From: Calliopsis andreniformis
Taxonomy: Eukaryota; Arthropoda; Insecta; Hymenoptera; Andrenidae
NCBI RefSeq assembly: GCF_051401765.1
Contig: NW_027480481.1
Coordinates: 1,736,001 to 1,800,000, forward strand
DNA: 64,000 nucleotides
Direction of reading: 5' to 3'
Positions 25,896 to 40,625 of the stretch are shown piece after piece. Each line of letters begins with the position of its first letter. Positions within the stretch are counted from its first letter, which is position 1. The notes beneath the pieces are model-generated. The model had not been told where the DNA came from and ran no database searches. It worked only from the letters and a program-made list of their open reading frames with translations. The translations under genes and the position numbers were made by a program.

Positions 25896-27961
25896 TCCTC
25901 AATCCTCAATCCTCATTCTTCAATCCTCAATACCCAATCCTCAATCTTCAGTCCTCAATCCTCAATCCTCAATCCTCAATTCTCAATCCTCAACCCCAGT
26001 CCTCAGTCCTCAAACCTCAATCCTCAATCCTCAGCCCTCATCCTCAATCCTCAATCCTCAATCCTCAACCCTCAATCGTCAATCCTCAATAATCAATCTT
26101 CAATCCTCAATGCTCAATCTTCAATCCTCAATACTCAATATTCAATCCTCAATCCTCAATCCTCAATCCTCAATCCTCAATCCCCAATCCTCAATCTTCA
26201 ATCATCCATACTCAAACTGCAATCCTCAATCCTCAGTCCTCACTCCTCAATCCTCATTCTTCAACCCTCAATAGCGAATCCTCAATCTTCAATCCTCAAT
26301 CCTCAATCCCCAATTCTCAATCATCAATCCTCAGTCCTCAGCCCTCAAACCTCAATCCTCAACCCTCAGCCCTCATCCTCATTCCTCAATCCTCAATGCT
26401 CAATCCTCAATCTTCAATCCTCTATAATCAATCTTCAATCCTCAATCCTCAATCCTCAATCCTCAGACCACAAACCTCAATCCTGAATCCTCAATCCTGA
26501 ATCCTCAATCTTCAGCACTGGGTCCTCAACAATCAGTTGTCAATCCTCAATCCCCAATAGTATATCCTCAATTCAGAGTTTTCAAAACTCAATACTCAAT
26601 CTGCAGTCTTCAGATCTCTATCCACAAACATCAATTCTCATCACTCAACCCTTAATACTCAGTCCCCAATCCTCAATCTTCAATCCTCAATCCTCAATCC
26701 TCAATCCTCAATCTTAATCTTCAATACTCAATACTCAATCTTCAGTCCTCAATCCTCAATCCTTAATCCTCAGTCCTCAACCTTCAATCCTCAATACTCA
26801 ATCTTCAATCCTCAATCCTCAATCCTCAATCCTCAATCATCAATCCTCAATCCTAAATCGTCAATCTTCAATCCTCAATACTCAATCTTCAATCCTCAAT
26901 CCTCAATTCTCAATCTTCAATCCTCAGTACCAAATCCTCAATCTCCAATACACAATCCTCAATCCTCAATCTTCAATCCTCAATACTCAATCTTCAATCA
27001 TCAATCCTCAATCCTCAATTCTCAATACTCATTCTTCAGTCCCCAATACCCAATCCTCAATCTTCAATCCTCAATCCTTAATCCTCAATTCTCAATCCTC
27101 AATCCTCAATCCTCAGACATCAAACATCAATACTCAACCCTCAATCCTCGTCCTCAATCCACAACCCTCAATCCTCGATCCTCAAACTTCAATCATCAAT
27201 ATTCAATCTTCAATCCTCAATCCTCAATCCTCAATACTCAATCCTCAATCCTCAATGTTCGATCCTCAATACCCAATCTTCAATCTTCAATCCTCAATCC
27301 TCAATCCTCAATCCTCAATCCTCAGTCCTCAATCCTCAATCCTCAGTCATCAAACCTCAATCCAGAATCCTCAATCCTGAATCCTCAATCTTTAGCCCTC
27401 AGTCCTCAATAATCAATCTCCAATCCTAGATCCTCAATCCCCAATCTTCAATCCTTAATCCTCAACATTCAATCCTCATTCCCCAGTCCTCAATCTTCAA
27501 TCCTCAATGCTCAATCCTCAATCCTCAATCACCAGACCTCAATCCTCAACCCTCAACCCTCAAACCTCAATCCTCAACCGTCAGTCCTCGTCCTCAATCG
27601 TCAACCCACAATCCTCAATCCTCAATCTTCAATCCTCAATACTCAATATTCAATCCTCAATAATCAATCTCCAATCCTAGATCCCCAATCCCCAATCTTC
27701 AATCCTTAATCCTCAACCTTCAATCCTCATTCCCCAGTCCTCAATCTTCAATCCTTAATGCTCAATCCTCAATCCTCAATCATCATTCCTCAATCCACAA
27801 CCCTCAATCCTCAATCCTCAATCTTCAATTCTCAATCCTCAATCCTCAATCCTCAATCCTCAATCCTCAATCCTCAATCCTCAATCATCAATATTCAACA
27901 GTCAAGCCTCAAACATCAATCCTCAATACTCAATCATCAATCCTCAATCCTCAATACTCAA

Positions 27962-28534
27962 TAGAATATCCTGAATTCTCATGGTTCAACACTCAATCCA
28001 CAATATTCAATAATCAAATCTCAATCCTCAAACATCAATTCTCAACACTCAATACTCAACACTCAGTCCTCTCTCTTCAATCCTCCATCCTCAACCCTCA
28101 ATCCTCAAGCGTCAATCCTCAATCCTCAATCCTCAACCCTCAATCCTCAGTCCTCAAACCTCAATCCCGAATCCTCAATCCTGAATCCTCTACCTTCAGC
28201 CCTCAGTACTCAAAAATCAATTGTCAATCCTCAATCCTCAACAGAATATCCTCAATTCGCAGTTTTCAATACTGAACCCCATTCTTCAATCTTCAAATCT
28301 CAATCCACAAACATCAATCCTCATCACTCAACCATCAACACCCAGTCCTCAATCTTCAATCCTCAATCCTCAGTCCTCAATCTTCAATCCCCAATACTCA
28401 ATCCTCAATCCTCAATACTCAATTCTCAGTCCTCAATCCTCAATCCTCAATCCTCAATCATCAATATTCAACTGTCAAGCCTCAAACATCAATCCTCAAT
28501 ACTCAATCATCAATCCTCAATTCTCAATACTCAA
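27962..28534 (+). repeat. 573-bp tandem repeat in B1, unit 1
   Basis: A box II-box I dimer: 280 bp from II to I, then 293 bp to the next II. 573 equals 82 monomers less one base; the short unit is CATTCT after box I. Nearly identical to the next unit. Confidence 0.88.
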
Positions 28535-29030
28535 CAGAATATCCTGAATTCTCATGGTTCAATACTCAATCCACAATATTCAATAATCAAATCTCAATCC
28601 TCAAACATCAATTCTCAACACTCAATACTCAACACTCAGTCCTCTCTCTTCAATCCTCCATCCTCAACCCTCAATCCTCAAGCGTCAATCCTCAATCCTC
28701 AATCCTCAACCCTCAATCCTCAGTCCTCAAACCTCAATCCCGAATCCTCAATCCTGAATCCTCTACCTTCAGCCCTCAGTCCTCAAAAATCAATTGTCAA
28801 TCCTCAATCCTCAACAGAATATCCTCAATTCGCAGTTTTCAATACTGAACCCCATTCTTCAATCTTCAAATCTCAATCCACAAACATCAATCCTCATCAC
28901 TCAACCATCAACACCCAGTCCTCAATCTTCAATCCTCAATCCTCAATCCTCAATCTTCAATCCACAATCCTCAATCCTCAATCCTCAATCCTCAATCCTC
29001 AATCCTCAATCCTCAATCCTCAATCCTCAA
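28535..29030 (+). repeat. 573-bp tandem repeat in B1, unit 2 (cut by block junction)
   Basis: Starts at box II 28535, with box I at 28815. The unit is interrupted near 29030, where A2 begins. In B2 and B3 the same unit is complete and is followed by a third, more diverged box II. Confidence 0.82.
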
Positions 29031-29040
29031 TCCTCAATCC

Positions 29041-32000
29041 ACAGACATCAAACAGCAATGCTCAACCCTCAGTCCTCGTCCTCAGTCCACAACCGTCAAT
29101 CCTCAATCCTCAATCTTCAATCATCAATATTCAATCTTCAGTTCTCAATCCTCAATCCTCAATCCTCAATCCTCAATCCTCAATGTTCAATCCGCATTAC
29201 CCAAACCTCAATCTTCAATCCTCAATCCTCAACCCTCAACCCTCAATCCTCAATCCTCAACCTTCAATCCTCAATACTCAATCTTCAACCCTCAATCCTC
29301 AATCCTCAATCCTCAACCCTCATTCTTCAATCCTCAGTCCTCAATCTTCAATCCTCAATACTCAACCTTCAATAATCAATCCTCAATTCTCAATCCTCAA
29401 TACTCAATCCTCAATCGTCAATCCTCAATCCCCAATCATCAATCTTCAGTCCACAATCGTCAATCCTCAATCCTCAACCCTCAATCTTCAATACTCAATA
29501 CTCAATCTTCAATCCTCTATACTCAATATTCAACCCTCAATCCTCAATCCTCAATCCACAGTCCTCAACCGTCAATCCTGAATCCTCAATCCTGAATCCT
29601 CTATCTTCGGCCCTCAGTCCTCAACCATCAATCCTCAATTCTCAATACTCAATAGAATATCCTGAATTCTCATGTTTCAATACTCAATCCACAAAATTCA
29701 ATAATCAAATCTCAATCCTCAAACATCATTTCTCAACTCTCAATCCTCAATACTCAGTCCTCTCTCTTCAATACTCCATCCTCAATCCTCAATCCTCAAG
29801 CGTCAACCCTCAATCCTCAATCCTCATCCCTCAATCCTCAGTCCTCAAACCTCAATCCGGAATCCTAAATCTTGAATCCTCAACCTTCAGCCGTCGGTCC
29901 TCAACAATCAATTGTCAATCCCCAATCCTCAGTAGAATATCCTCAATTCACTGTTTTCATTACTCAATACTCAATCTGCAATCTTCAAATCTCTATCCAC
30001 AAACATCAATACTCATCACTCAACCCTCAACACTCAGTCCTCAATCCTCAATATTCAATCCTCAATCCTCAATCCTCAATCCACAATCCTCAACATTCAA
30101 TCCTCAATACTCAGTCTTCAATGCTAATTCCTCAATCCTCAACACTCAATTCTCAATCCTCAATCGTCAATCTTCAATCCTCTATACTCAATATTCAACC
30201 CTCGATCCTCAATCCTCAATCCTCAATCCTCACTCTTCAATCCTCAATACCCAATCCTCAATCTATAATCCTGAATCCTCAATCCCCAATTCTCAATCCT
30301 CAATCCTCAGTCCTCAGCTCTCAAGCCTCAATCCTCAACCCTCAGCCCTCATCCTCATTCCTCATTCCTCAATGCTCAATCCTCAATCTTCAATCCTCAA
30401 TACTCAATCTTCAATCCTCAATCCTCAATTCTCAATCCTCAATGCTCAATCCTCAATCTTCAATCCTCAATCCCGAATCCTCAATCCTCAATCCTCAATC
30501 CTCAATCCTCAATCCTCAATCCTCAATCTTCAATCATCCATACTCAAACTGCAATCCTCAATCCTCAGTCCTCACACCTCAATCCTCATTCTTCGACCCT
30601 CAATACCGAATCCTCAATTTTCAATCCTCAATCCTCAATTCTCAATACACATCCTTCAGTCCCCAATACGCAATCTTCAATCTTCAATCCTCAATCCTTA
30701 ATCCTCAATTCTCCATCCTCAATCCTCAATCCTCAGACATCAAACATCAATACTCAACCCTCAATCCTCGTCCTCAATCCACATCCCTCAATCCTCGATC
30801 CTCAAACTTCAATCATCAATATTCAATCTCCAATCCTAGATCCTCAATCCCCAATCCTCAATCCTTAATCCTCAATCTTCAATCCTCAGACTTCAAACAT
30901 AAATACTCAACCCTCAGACCTCGTCCTCAATCCACAACACTCAATACTCAATCCTCAATATTCAATCATTAACATTCAATCTTCAATCCTTAATCCTCAA
31001 TCCCCAACCCTCAATCCTCAATGTTCAATCCTCAACACCCAATCCTCAGTCTTGAATCCTCAATCCTCAATCCTCAATCCTCAATCCTCAGACCTCAAAC
31101 CTCAATCCTGAATCCTCAATCCTGAATCCTCAATCCTGAATCCTCAACCTTCAGCCCTGAGTCGTCAACAATCAGTTGTCAATCCTCAATCCTGAATAGA
31201 ATATCCTCAATTCACAGCTTTCAATACTCAATACTCAATCTGCAATCTTCAGATTTCTATCCACAAACATCAATTCTCATCACTCAACCCTCAATACTCA
31301 GTCCCTAATCATTAATCTTCAATCCTCAACCCTCAATCCTCAATCCTCAATCCTCAATCTTAATCTTCTATCCTCAATACTCAACCTTCAATCCTCAATA
31401 CTCAGTCTTCAATCATCAATCCTCAATCCTCAATCCACAATCCTCTATACTCAACCGTCAACCTTCAATCCTCAATACTCAATCTCCAATCCTCAATACT
31501 CAATCCTCAATCCTCAATCTTCATTCTTCAATCGTCAATAACCAATCCTCAATCTTCAATCCTCAATCCTCAATCCTCAACCCACAATCCTCAATCCTCA
31601 ACCCTCAATCCTCATTCCTCAAACCTCAATTCTCAACTCTCAGCCCTCATCCTCAATTCTCAATCCTCAATACCCAATCCTCAATCTTCAATCCTCAATC
31701 CTCAATCCTCAATCCTCAATCCTAGACCGTCAGTCCTCGTCCTCAATCGTCAACCCTCAATCCACAATCCTCAACCTTCAATCCTCAATAATCAATATTC
31801 AATACTCAATCCTCAATCTTCAATCCTCAATCTTCAATCCTCAATCCTCAATCCTCAATCCTCAATCCTGATTCTTCAATCCTCAATACCCAATCCTCGA
31901 TCTTCAATCCTCAATCCTCAATCCTCAATTCTCAATCCTCAATCCTCAGTCCTCAGTCCTCAAACCTCAATCCTCAACCTCAGCCCTCATCCTCAAACCT

Positions 32001-35000
32001 CAATCCTCAATCCTCAATCCTCAATCTTCAACCCTCAATACTCAACCTTCAATAATCAATCCTCAATTCTCAATCCTCAATACTCAATCCTCAATCGTCA
32101 ATCCTCAATCCCCAATCCTCAATCTTCAGTCCACAATCCTCAATCCTCAATCCTCAACCCTCAATCTTCAATACTCAATACTCAATCTTCAATCCTCAAT
32201 CCTCAATCCTCAACCCTCAATCCTCAGTCCTCAAACCTCAATCCCGAATCCTCAATCCTGAATCCTCAATCTTCAGCCCTCAGTCCTCAATTCTCAATCC
32301 TCAATCCTCAGTCCTCAGTCCTCAAACCTCAATCCTCAATCCTCAGCCCTCATCCTCAATCCTCAATCCACAATCCTCAATCCTCAATCCTCAATCTTCA
32401 ATCCTCAATACTCAACCTTCAATAATCAATCCTCAACTCTCAATCCTCAATACTCAATCCTCAATCGTCAATCCTCAATCCCCAATCCTCAATCTTCAGT
32501 CCACAATCCTCAATCCTCAATCCTCAACCCTCAATCTTCAATACTCAATACTCAATCTTCAATCCTCAATCCTCAATCCTCAATCCTCAATCCTCAGTCC
32601 TCAACCCTCAATCTACAATCCTCAATACTCAGTCTTCAATCCTCAATCCTCAATGCTCAATCCTCTGTCCTCATTCTTCAATCCTCAATACACAATCCTC
32701 AATATTCATTGCTCAATCCTCAATCCTCAATCCTCAGTTCTCAATCCTCATTCTTCAATCCTCAATACACAATCCTCAATCTTCAGTCCACAATCCTCGA
32801 TCGTCAATCCTCAACCCCCAATCTTCTATACTCAATACTCAATCTTCAATCCTCTATCCTCAACTCTCAAACCTCAATCCTCAACCGTCAGTCCTCGTCC
32901 TCAATCGTCAACCCTCAATCCACAATCCTCAACCTTCAATCCTCAATACTCAATATTCAATACTCAATCCTCAATCTTCAATCCTCAATCTTCAATCCTC
33001 AATACTCAATCCTCAATCCTCAATCCTGATTCTTCAATCCTCAATACCCAATCCTCGATCTTCAATCCTCAATCCTCAATCCTCAATCCTCAATCCTCAA
33101 TCCTCAGTCCTCAGTCCTCAAACCTCAATCCTCAACCTCAGCCCTCATCCTCAAACCTCAATCCTCAATCCTCAATCCTCAATCTTCAACCATCAATACT
33201 CAACCTTCAATAATCAATCCTCAATTCTCAATCCTCAATACTCAATCCTCAATCGTCAACCCTCAATCCCCAATCCTCAATCTTCAGTCCACAATCCTCA
33301 ATCCTCAATCCTCAACCCTCAGTCTTCAATACTCAATACTCAATCTTCAATCCTCAATCCTCAATCCTCAACCCTCAATCCTCAGTCCTCAAACCTCAAT
33401 CCCGAATCCTCAATCCGGAATCCTCAATCTTCAGCCCTCAGTCCTCATAGATCAATTGTCAATCCTCAATCCTCAATAGAATATCCTCAATTCACAGTTT
33501 TCAATACTGAACCCCATTCTTCAATCTTCAAATCTCAATCCACAAACATCAATTCTCATCACTCAACCATCAACACCCAGTCCTCAATCTTCAATCCTCA
33601 ATCCTCAATCCTCAACCTTCAATCCTCAAAACTCAATACTCAATCCTCAATTCTCAGTCCTCAATACTCAATCCTCTATCCTCAATCGTCAATCCACAAT
33701 CCCCAATCCTCAACCTTCAATCCTCAATCCTCAATCCTCAATCCTCAATCCTCAATATTCAACACACAACCCTCAGCCATCAATCCTCTATTCGCAATAC
33801 TCAATAGAATATCCTGAATTCTCATGGTTCAATACTCAATCCACAGAATTCAATAATCAAATCTCAATCCTCAAACATCAATTCTCAACACTCAATCCTC
33901 AATACTCAGTCCTCTCTCTTCAATCCTCCATCCTCAATCCTCAACCCTCAATTCTCAGTCACCAATACTCAATCTGCAATACCCAGTCCTCAATCCTCAA
34001 TCCTCAATCCTCAATCCTCAATTCTCAACCCTCAATCCTCATTCCTCAAACCTCAATCCTCAACCCTCAGCCCTCATTATCAATTCTCAATTCTCAGTCC
34101 TCAATCCTCAAACCCCAATCTTCAATCCTCAATAATCAATCTCCAATCCTAGATCCTCAATCCCCAATCTTCAATCCTTAATCCTCAACCTTCAATCCTC
34201 ATTCCCCAGTCCTCAATCTTCAATCCTCAATGCTCAATCCTCAATCCTCAATCATCATTCCTCAATCCTCAGCCCTCAACCCTCAAACCTCAATCCTCAA
34301 CCGTCAGTCCTCGTCCTCAATCGTCAACCCTCAATCCTCAATCCTCAATCTTCAATCCTCAATACTCAATATTCAATACTCAATCCTCAATCTTCAATCC
34401 TCAATCTTCAATCCTCAATCCTCAATACTCAATCCTCAGTCCTCATTCTTCAATCCTCAATACCCAATCCTCAATCTTCAATCCTCAATCCTCAATCCTA
34501 AATCCTCAATTCTCAATCCACAATCCTCAGTCCTCAGTCCTCAAACCTCAATCCTCAATCCTCAGCCCTCATCCTCAATCCTCAATCCTCAATCCTCAAT
34601 CCTCAATCCTCAATCTTCAATCCTCAATACTCAACCTTCAATAATCAATCCTCAACTCTCAATCCTCAATACTCAATACTCAGTCTTCAATCCTCAATCC
34701 TCAATGCTCAATCCTCAGTCCTCATTTTTCAATCCTCAATACACAATCCTCAATATTCATTGCTCAATCCTCAATCCTCAATCCTCAGTTCTCAATCCTC
34801 AATCCTCAATCCTCAATATTCAACACTCAAGCCTCAATCATCAATCCTCAATTCTCAATACTCAATAGAGTATCCTGAATTCTCATGGCTCAATACTCAA
34901 TCCACAATATTCAATAATCAAATCTCAATCCTCAAACATCCATTCTCAACACTCAATACTCAACACTCAGTCCTCTCTCTTCAATCCTCCATACTCAACC

Positions 35001-35996
35001 CTCAATCCTCAAGCGTCAATCCTCAATCCTCTATCCTCAACCCTCAATCCTCAGTCCTCAAACCTCAATCCCGAATCCTCAATCCTGAATCCTTCATCTT
35101 CAGCCCTCAGTCCTCAAAAATCAATTGTCAATCCTCAATGCTCAATAGAATATCCTCAATTCACAGTTTTCAATACTGAACCCCATCCTTCAATCTTCAA
35201 ATCTCAATCCACAAACATCAATCCTCATCACTCAACCATCAACACCCAGTCCTCAATCTTCAATCCTCAATCCTCAATCCTCAACCTTCAATCCTCAATA
35301 CTCAATACTCAATCCTCAATCCTCAATTCTCAGTCCTCAATACTCAATCCTCAATCGTCAATCCTCAATCCCCAACCCTCAATCTTCAATCCTCAATTCT
35401 CAATCCTCAATCCTCAATCCTCAATATTCAACACACAACCCTCAACCGTCAATCCTCAACACTCAACCATCAATCCTCAATTCTCAATACTCAATAGAAT
35501 ATCCTGAATTCTCATGGTTCAGTGCGCAATCCACAAAATTCAATAATCAAGTCTCAATCCTCAAACATCAATTCTCAACACTCAATCCTCAATACTCAGT
35601 CCTCTCTCTTCAATCGTCCATCCTCAATCCTCAACCCTCAATCCTCAGTCATCAATACTCAATCTTCAATACTCAATCCTCAATCCTCAATCATCAACCC
35701 TCAATCTTCAATCCTCAACCCTCAATCCTCATTTCTCAAACCTCAATCCTCAACTCTCAGCCCTCATCCTCAATTCTCAATCCTCAATACCCAATCCTCA
35801 ATCTTCAATCCTCAATCCTCAATCCTCAATCCTCAATCCTCAATCCTCAATCCTCAATCCACAGACCTCAAACAGCAATGCTCAACCCTCAGTCCTCGTC
35901 CTCAGTCCACAACCGTCAATCCTCAATCCTCAATCTTCAATCATCAATATTCAATCTTCAGTTCTCAATTCTCAATCCTCAATCCTCAATCCTCAA
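29041..35996 (+). repeat. Block A, copy A2
   Basis: Partner of A1. Boxes: II 29653, I 29933, I 31197, I 33477, II 33805, II 34866, I 35146, II 35495. A2 begins at ACAGACATCAAACAGC after a run of ten perfect monomers. From about 32030 it also forms the first half of T1, so this sequence is present three times (A1, T1, T2). Confidence 0.9.
32749..35996 (+). repeat. Block D, copy D3 (inside A2 and T1)
   Basis: Offset 10,848 from D2. Boxes I 33477, II 33805, II 34866, I 35146, II 35495 keep the D spacing 328, 1061, 280, 349. Carries the private C at 34889. Confidence 0.85.
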
Positions 35997-37735
35997 TCCT
36001 CAATGTTCTATCCCCTATACCCAAACCTCAATCTTCAATCCTCAATCCTCAACCCTCAATCCTCAATCCTCAATCCTCAACCTTCAATCCTCAATACTCA
36101 ATCTTCAACCCTCAATCCTCAATCCTCAATCCTCAATCCTCATTCTTCAGTCCTCAGTCCTCAATCTTCAATCCTCAATACTCAACCTTCAATAATCAAT
36201 CCTCAATTCTCAATCCTCAATACTCAATCCTCAATCGTCAATCCTCAATCCCCAATCCTCAATCTTCAGTCCACAATCCTCAATCCTCAATCCTCAACCC
36301 TCAATCTTCAATACTCAATACTCAATCTTCAATCCTCAATCCTCAATCCTCAAACCTCAAGCATGAATACTCAACCCCCAGTCCTCGTCCTCAATCCACA
36401 ACCCTCAATCCTCGATCCTCAATCTTCAATACTCAACCCTCAATCCTCAATGCTCAATCCTCAATACCCAATCCTCAATCTTCAACCCTCAATCCACAAT
36501 CCTCAATCCCCAATTCTCAATCCTCAATCCTCATTCCACAAACCTCAATCCTGAATCCTCAATCCTGAATCCTCAATCTTCAGCCCACAGTCCTCAACTA
36601 TCAGTTGTCAATCCTCAATCCTCAATAGAATATCCTCACTTCACAGGATTCAATACTCAATACTCAACCTGCAATCTTCAAATCTCTATACACAAACATC
36701 AATTCTCATCACTCAACCCTCAATACTCAGTCCCCAATCCTCAATCTTCAACCCTCAATCCTCAATCCTCAATCCTCAATCCTCAATCCTCAATCTTCAA
36801 TCCTCAATACTCAATACTCAATCCTCAATCCTCAATCCTCAATCCACAATCTTCAATCCTCATTACTCAATATTCAATCCTCAATCCTCAATCCTCAATC
36901 CTCAATACTCAATCCTCAATCCTCAATCTTCAATCATCCATACTCAAACTGCAATCCTCAATCCTCAGTCCTCACACCTCAATCGTCATTCTTCGACCCT
37001 CAATACCGAATCCTCAATCTTCAATCCTCAATCCTCAATTCTCAATACTCATTCTTCAGTCCCCAATACGCAATCTTCAATCTTCAATCCTCAATCCTTA
37101 ATCCTCAATTCTCCATCCTCAATCCTCAATCCTCAGACATCAAACATCAATACTCAACCCTCAATCCTCGTCCTCAATCCACATCCCTCAATCCTCGATC
37201 CTCAAACTTCAATCATCAATATTCAATCTCCAATCCTAGATCCTCAATCCCCAATCCTCAATCCTTAATCCTCAATCTTCAATCCTCAGACTTCAAACAT
37301 AAATACTCAACCCTCAGACCTCGTCCTCAATCCACAACACTCAATACTCAATCCTCAATATTCAATCATTAACATTCAATCTTCAATCCTTAATCCTCAA
37401 TCCCCAACCCTCAATCCTCAATGTTCAATCCTCAATACCCAATCCTCAGTCTTGAATCCTCAATCCTCAATCCTCAATCCTCAATCCTCCGACCTCAAAC
37501 CTCAATCCTGAATCCTCAATCCTGAATCCTCAATCCTGAATCCTCAACCTTCAGCCCTGAGTCCTCAACAATCAGTTGTCAATCCTGAATCCTGAATAGA
37601 ATATCCTCAATTCACAGCTTTCAATACTCAATACTCAATCTGCAATCTTCAGATTTCTATCCACAAACATCAATTCTCATCACTCAACCCTCAATACTCA
37701 GTCCCTAATCATCAATCTTCAATCCTCAACCCTCA
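35996..37735 (+). repeat. Blocks E and F, copy 2 (inside T1)
   Basis: Continuation of D3 with the same order as 11650-13400. Box I at 36626 (CACTTCACAGG form) and 37597 (CACAGCTTTC form); third landmark near 36.93 kb. Copied again at 43817-45556 in T2 (boxes 44447 and 45418). Confidence 0.82.
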
Positions 37736-37759
37736 ATCCTCAATCCTCAATCCTCAATC

Positions 37760-39390
37760 CTCAATCTTCAATCCTCAATACTCAATCCTCAATCCTCAAT
37801 CCTCAATCCTCAATCCTCATTCTTCAATCCTCAATACCCAATCCTCAATCTTCAGTCCTCAATCCTCAATCCTCAATCCTCAATTTTCAATCCTCAACCC
37901 CAGTCCTCAGTACTCAAACCACAATCCTCAATCCTCAGCCCTCATCCTCAATCCTCAATCCTCAATCCTCAACCCTCAAGCGTCAATCCTCAATCCTCAA
38001 TCCTGAAACCTCAATCCACAGTCCTCAAACCACAATCCGGAATCCTCAATCTTGAATCCTGTACCTTCAGCCGTTGGTCCTCAACAATCTATCGTCAATC
38101 CCCAATCCTCAATAGAATATCCTCAATTCACAGTTTTCAATACACAATCCCCATTCTTCAATCTTCAAATCTCAATCCACAAACATCAATTCTCATCACT
38201 CAACCCTCAGCACTCAGTCCTCAATCATCAATCCACAATCCTCTATCCTCAATCTTCATTCCTCAATCCTCAATTCTCAATCCTCAATACTCAATCCTCA
38301 ATCCTCAATCCTCAATCCTCAATCCTCAATCCTCAATCCTCAATCCTCAATCCTCAATCCTCAATGTTCAATCCCCAATACCCAAACCTCAATCTTCAAT
38401 CCTCAATCCTCAACCCACAATCCTCAATACTTAATCCTCAATCCTCAGACCTCAATACTCAATCTTCAACCCTCAATCCTCAATCCTCAATCCTCAATCC
38501 TCATTCTTCAGTCCTCAGTCCTCAATCTTCAATCCTCAATACTCAACCTTCAATAATCAATCCTCAATTCTCAATCCTCAATACTCAATCCTCAATCGTC
38601 AATCCTCAATCCCCAATCCTCAATCTTCAGTCCACAATCCTCAATCCTCAATCCTCAACCCTCAATCTTCAATACTCAATACTCAATCTTCAATCCTCAA
38701 TCCTCAATCCTCAAACCTCAAGCATGAATACTCAACCCTCAGACCTCGTCCTCAATCCACAACCCTCAATCCTCGATCCTCAATCTTCAATACTCAACCC
38801 TCAATCCTCAATGCTCAATCCTCAATACCCAATCCTCAATCTTCAACCCTCAATCCACAATCCTCAATCCCCAATCCTCAATCCTCAATCCTCATTCCAC
38901 AAACCTCAATCCTGAATCCTCAATCCTGAATCCTCAATCTTCAGCCCACAGTCCTCAACTATCAGTTGTCAATCCTCAATCCTCAATAGAATATCCTCAC
39001 TTCACAGGATTCAATACTCAATACTCAACCTGCAATCTTCAAATCTCTATCCACAAACATCAATTCTCATCACTCAACCTTCAATACTCAGTCCCCAATC
39101 CTCAATCTTCAACCCTCAATCCTCAATCCTCAATCCTCAATCCTCAATCCTCAATCTTCAATCCTCAATACTCAATCCTCAATCCTCAATCCTCAATCCT
39201 CAATCCTCATTCTTCAATCCTCAATACCCAATCCTCAATCTTCAGTCCTCAATCCTCAATCCTCAATCCTCAATTCTCAATCCTCAACCCCAGTCCTCAG
39301 TCCTCAAACCTCAATCCTCAATCCTCAGCCCTCATCCTCAACCCTCAATCCTCAATCCTCAACCCTCAAGCGTCAATCCTCAATCCTCAA
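37760..39390 (+). repeat. Block C, copy C1
   Basis: Found again at 45581-47211 and 56823-58452. Carries box I at 38113, of the intact 7-bp-register form (CCATTCT after TCAATCC), and at 38987 (CACTTCACAGG form). The segment before 38113 reads GTACCTTCAGCCGTTGG, unlike the related CCGTCGG in block A. Holds a run of ten perfect monomers at 38291-38360. Confidence 0.87.
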
Positions 39391-40625
39391 TCCTGAAACC
39401 TCAATCCACAGTCCTCAAACCTCAATCCGGAATCCTCAATCTTGAATCCTGTACCTTCAGCCGTTGGTCCTCAACAATCTATCGTCAATCCCCAATCCTC
39501 AATAGAATATCCTCAATTCACAGTTTTCAATACTCAATCCCCATTCTTCAATCTTCAAATCTCAATCCACAAACATCAATTCTCATCACTCAACCCTCAG
39601 CACTCAGTCCTCAATCTTCAATCCACAATCCTCAATCCTCAATCTTCAATCCTCAATCCTCAATTCTCAATCCTCAATACTCAATCCTCAATCCTCAATC
39701 CTCAATCCTCAATCCTCAATCCTCAATCCTCAATCCACAATGTTCAATCCCCAATACCCAAACCTCAATCTTCAATCCTCAATCCTCAACCCACAATCCT
39801 CAATCATTAATCCTCAATCCTCAGACCTCAATACTCTATCTTCAACCCTCAATCCTCAATCCTCAATCCTCAATCCTCATTCTTCAGTCCTCAGTCCTCA
39901 ATCTTCAATCCTCAATACTCAACCTTCAATAATCAATCCTCAATTCTCAATCCTCAATACTCAATCCTCAATCGTCAATCCTCAATCCCCAATCCTCAAT
40001 CTTCAGTCCACAATCCTCAATCCTCAATCCTCAACCCTCAATCTTCAATACTCAATACTCAATCTTCAATCCTCAATCCTCAATCCTCAACCCTCAATCC
40101 TCAGTCCTCAAACCTCAATCCCGAATCCTCAATCCTGAATCCTCAATCTTCAGCCCTCAGTCCTCAATTCTCAATCCTCAATCCTCAGTCCTCAGTCCTC
40201 AAACCTCAATCCTCAATCCTCAGCCCTCATCCTCAATCCTCAATCCTCAATCCTCAATCCTCAATCCTCAATCTTCAATCCTCAATACTCAACCTTCAAT
40301 AATCAATCCTCAACTCTCAATCCTCAATACTCAATCCTCAATCGTCAATCCTCAATCCCCAATCCTCAATCTTCAGTCCACAATCCTCAATCCTCAATCC
40401 TCAACCCTCAATCTTCAATACTCAATACTCAATCTTCAATCCTCAATCCTCAATCCTCAATCCTCAATCCTCAGTCCTCAACCCTCAATCTACAATCCTC
40501 AATACTCAGTCTTCAATCCTCAATCCTCAATGCTCAATCCTCTGTCCTCATTCTTCAATCCTCAATACACAATCCTCAATATTCATTGCTCAATCCTCAA
40601 TCCTCAATCCTCAGTTCTCAATCCT

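Larger units (their letters stand above)
25914..29030 (+). repeat. Block B, copy B1
   Basis: Recurs from 48150 (offset 22,233) and from 58481 (offset 32,567). It contains the altered box I TAGTATATCC at 26558, and a variant third landmark near 26.21 kb in which CACTCC replaces CACACC. It also has II/I pairs 27962/28242 and 28535/28815, each 280 bp apart. Several box cores here read CAACAG instead of CAATAG. The right edge lies in a run of ten perfect monomers (28971-29040) and leads straight into A2. Confidence 0.88.
32030..39907 (+). repeat. 7.8-kb tandem duplication, copy T1
   Basis: Repeated immediately downstream at offset 7,877, which becomes 7,821 after 33319-33374. T1 has those 56 bp (8 monomers) and T2 lacks them; the lost piece lies between two TCAACCC monomers. 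A substitution at 34889 (C here; T at 42710 in T2 and in A1) is private to T1. T1 joins the right half of A2, blocks E and F, and block C. Boxes are listed in the box entries. Confidence 0.92.
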
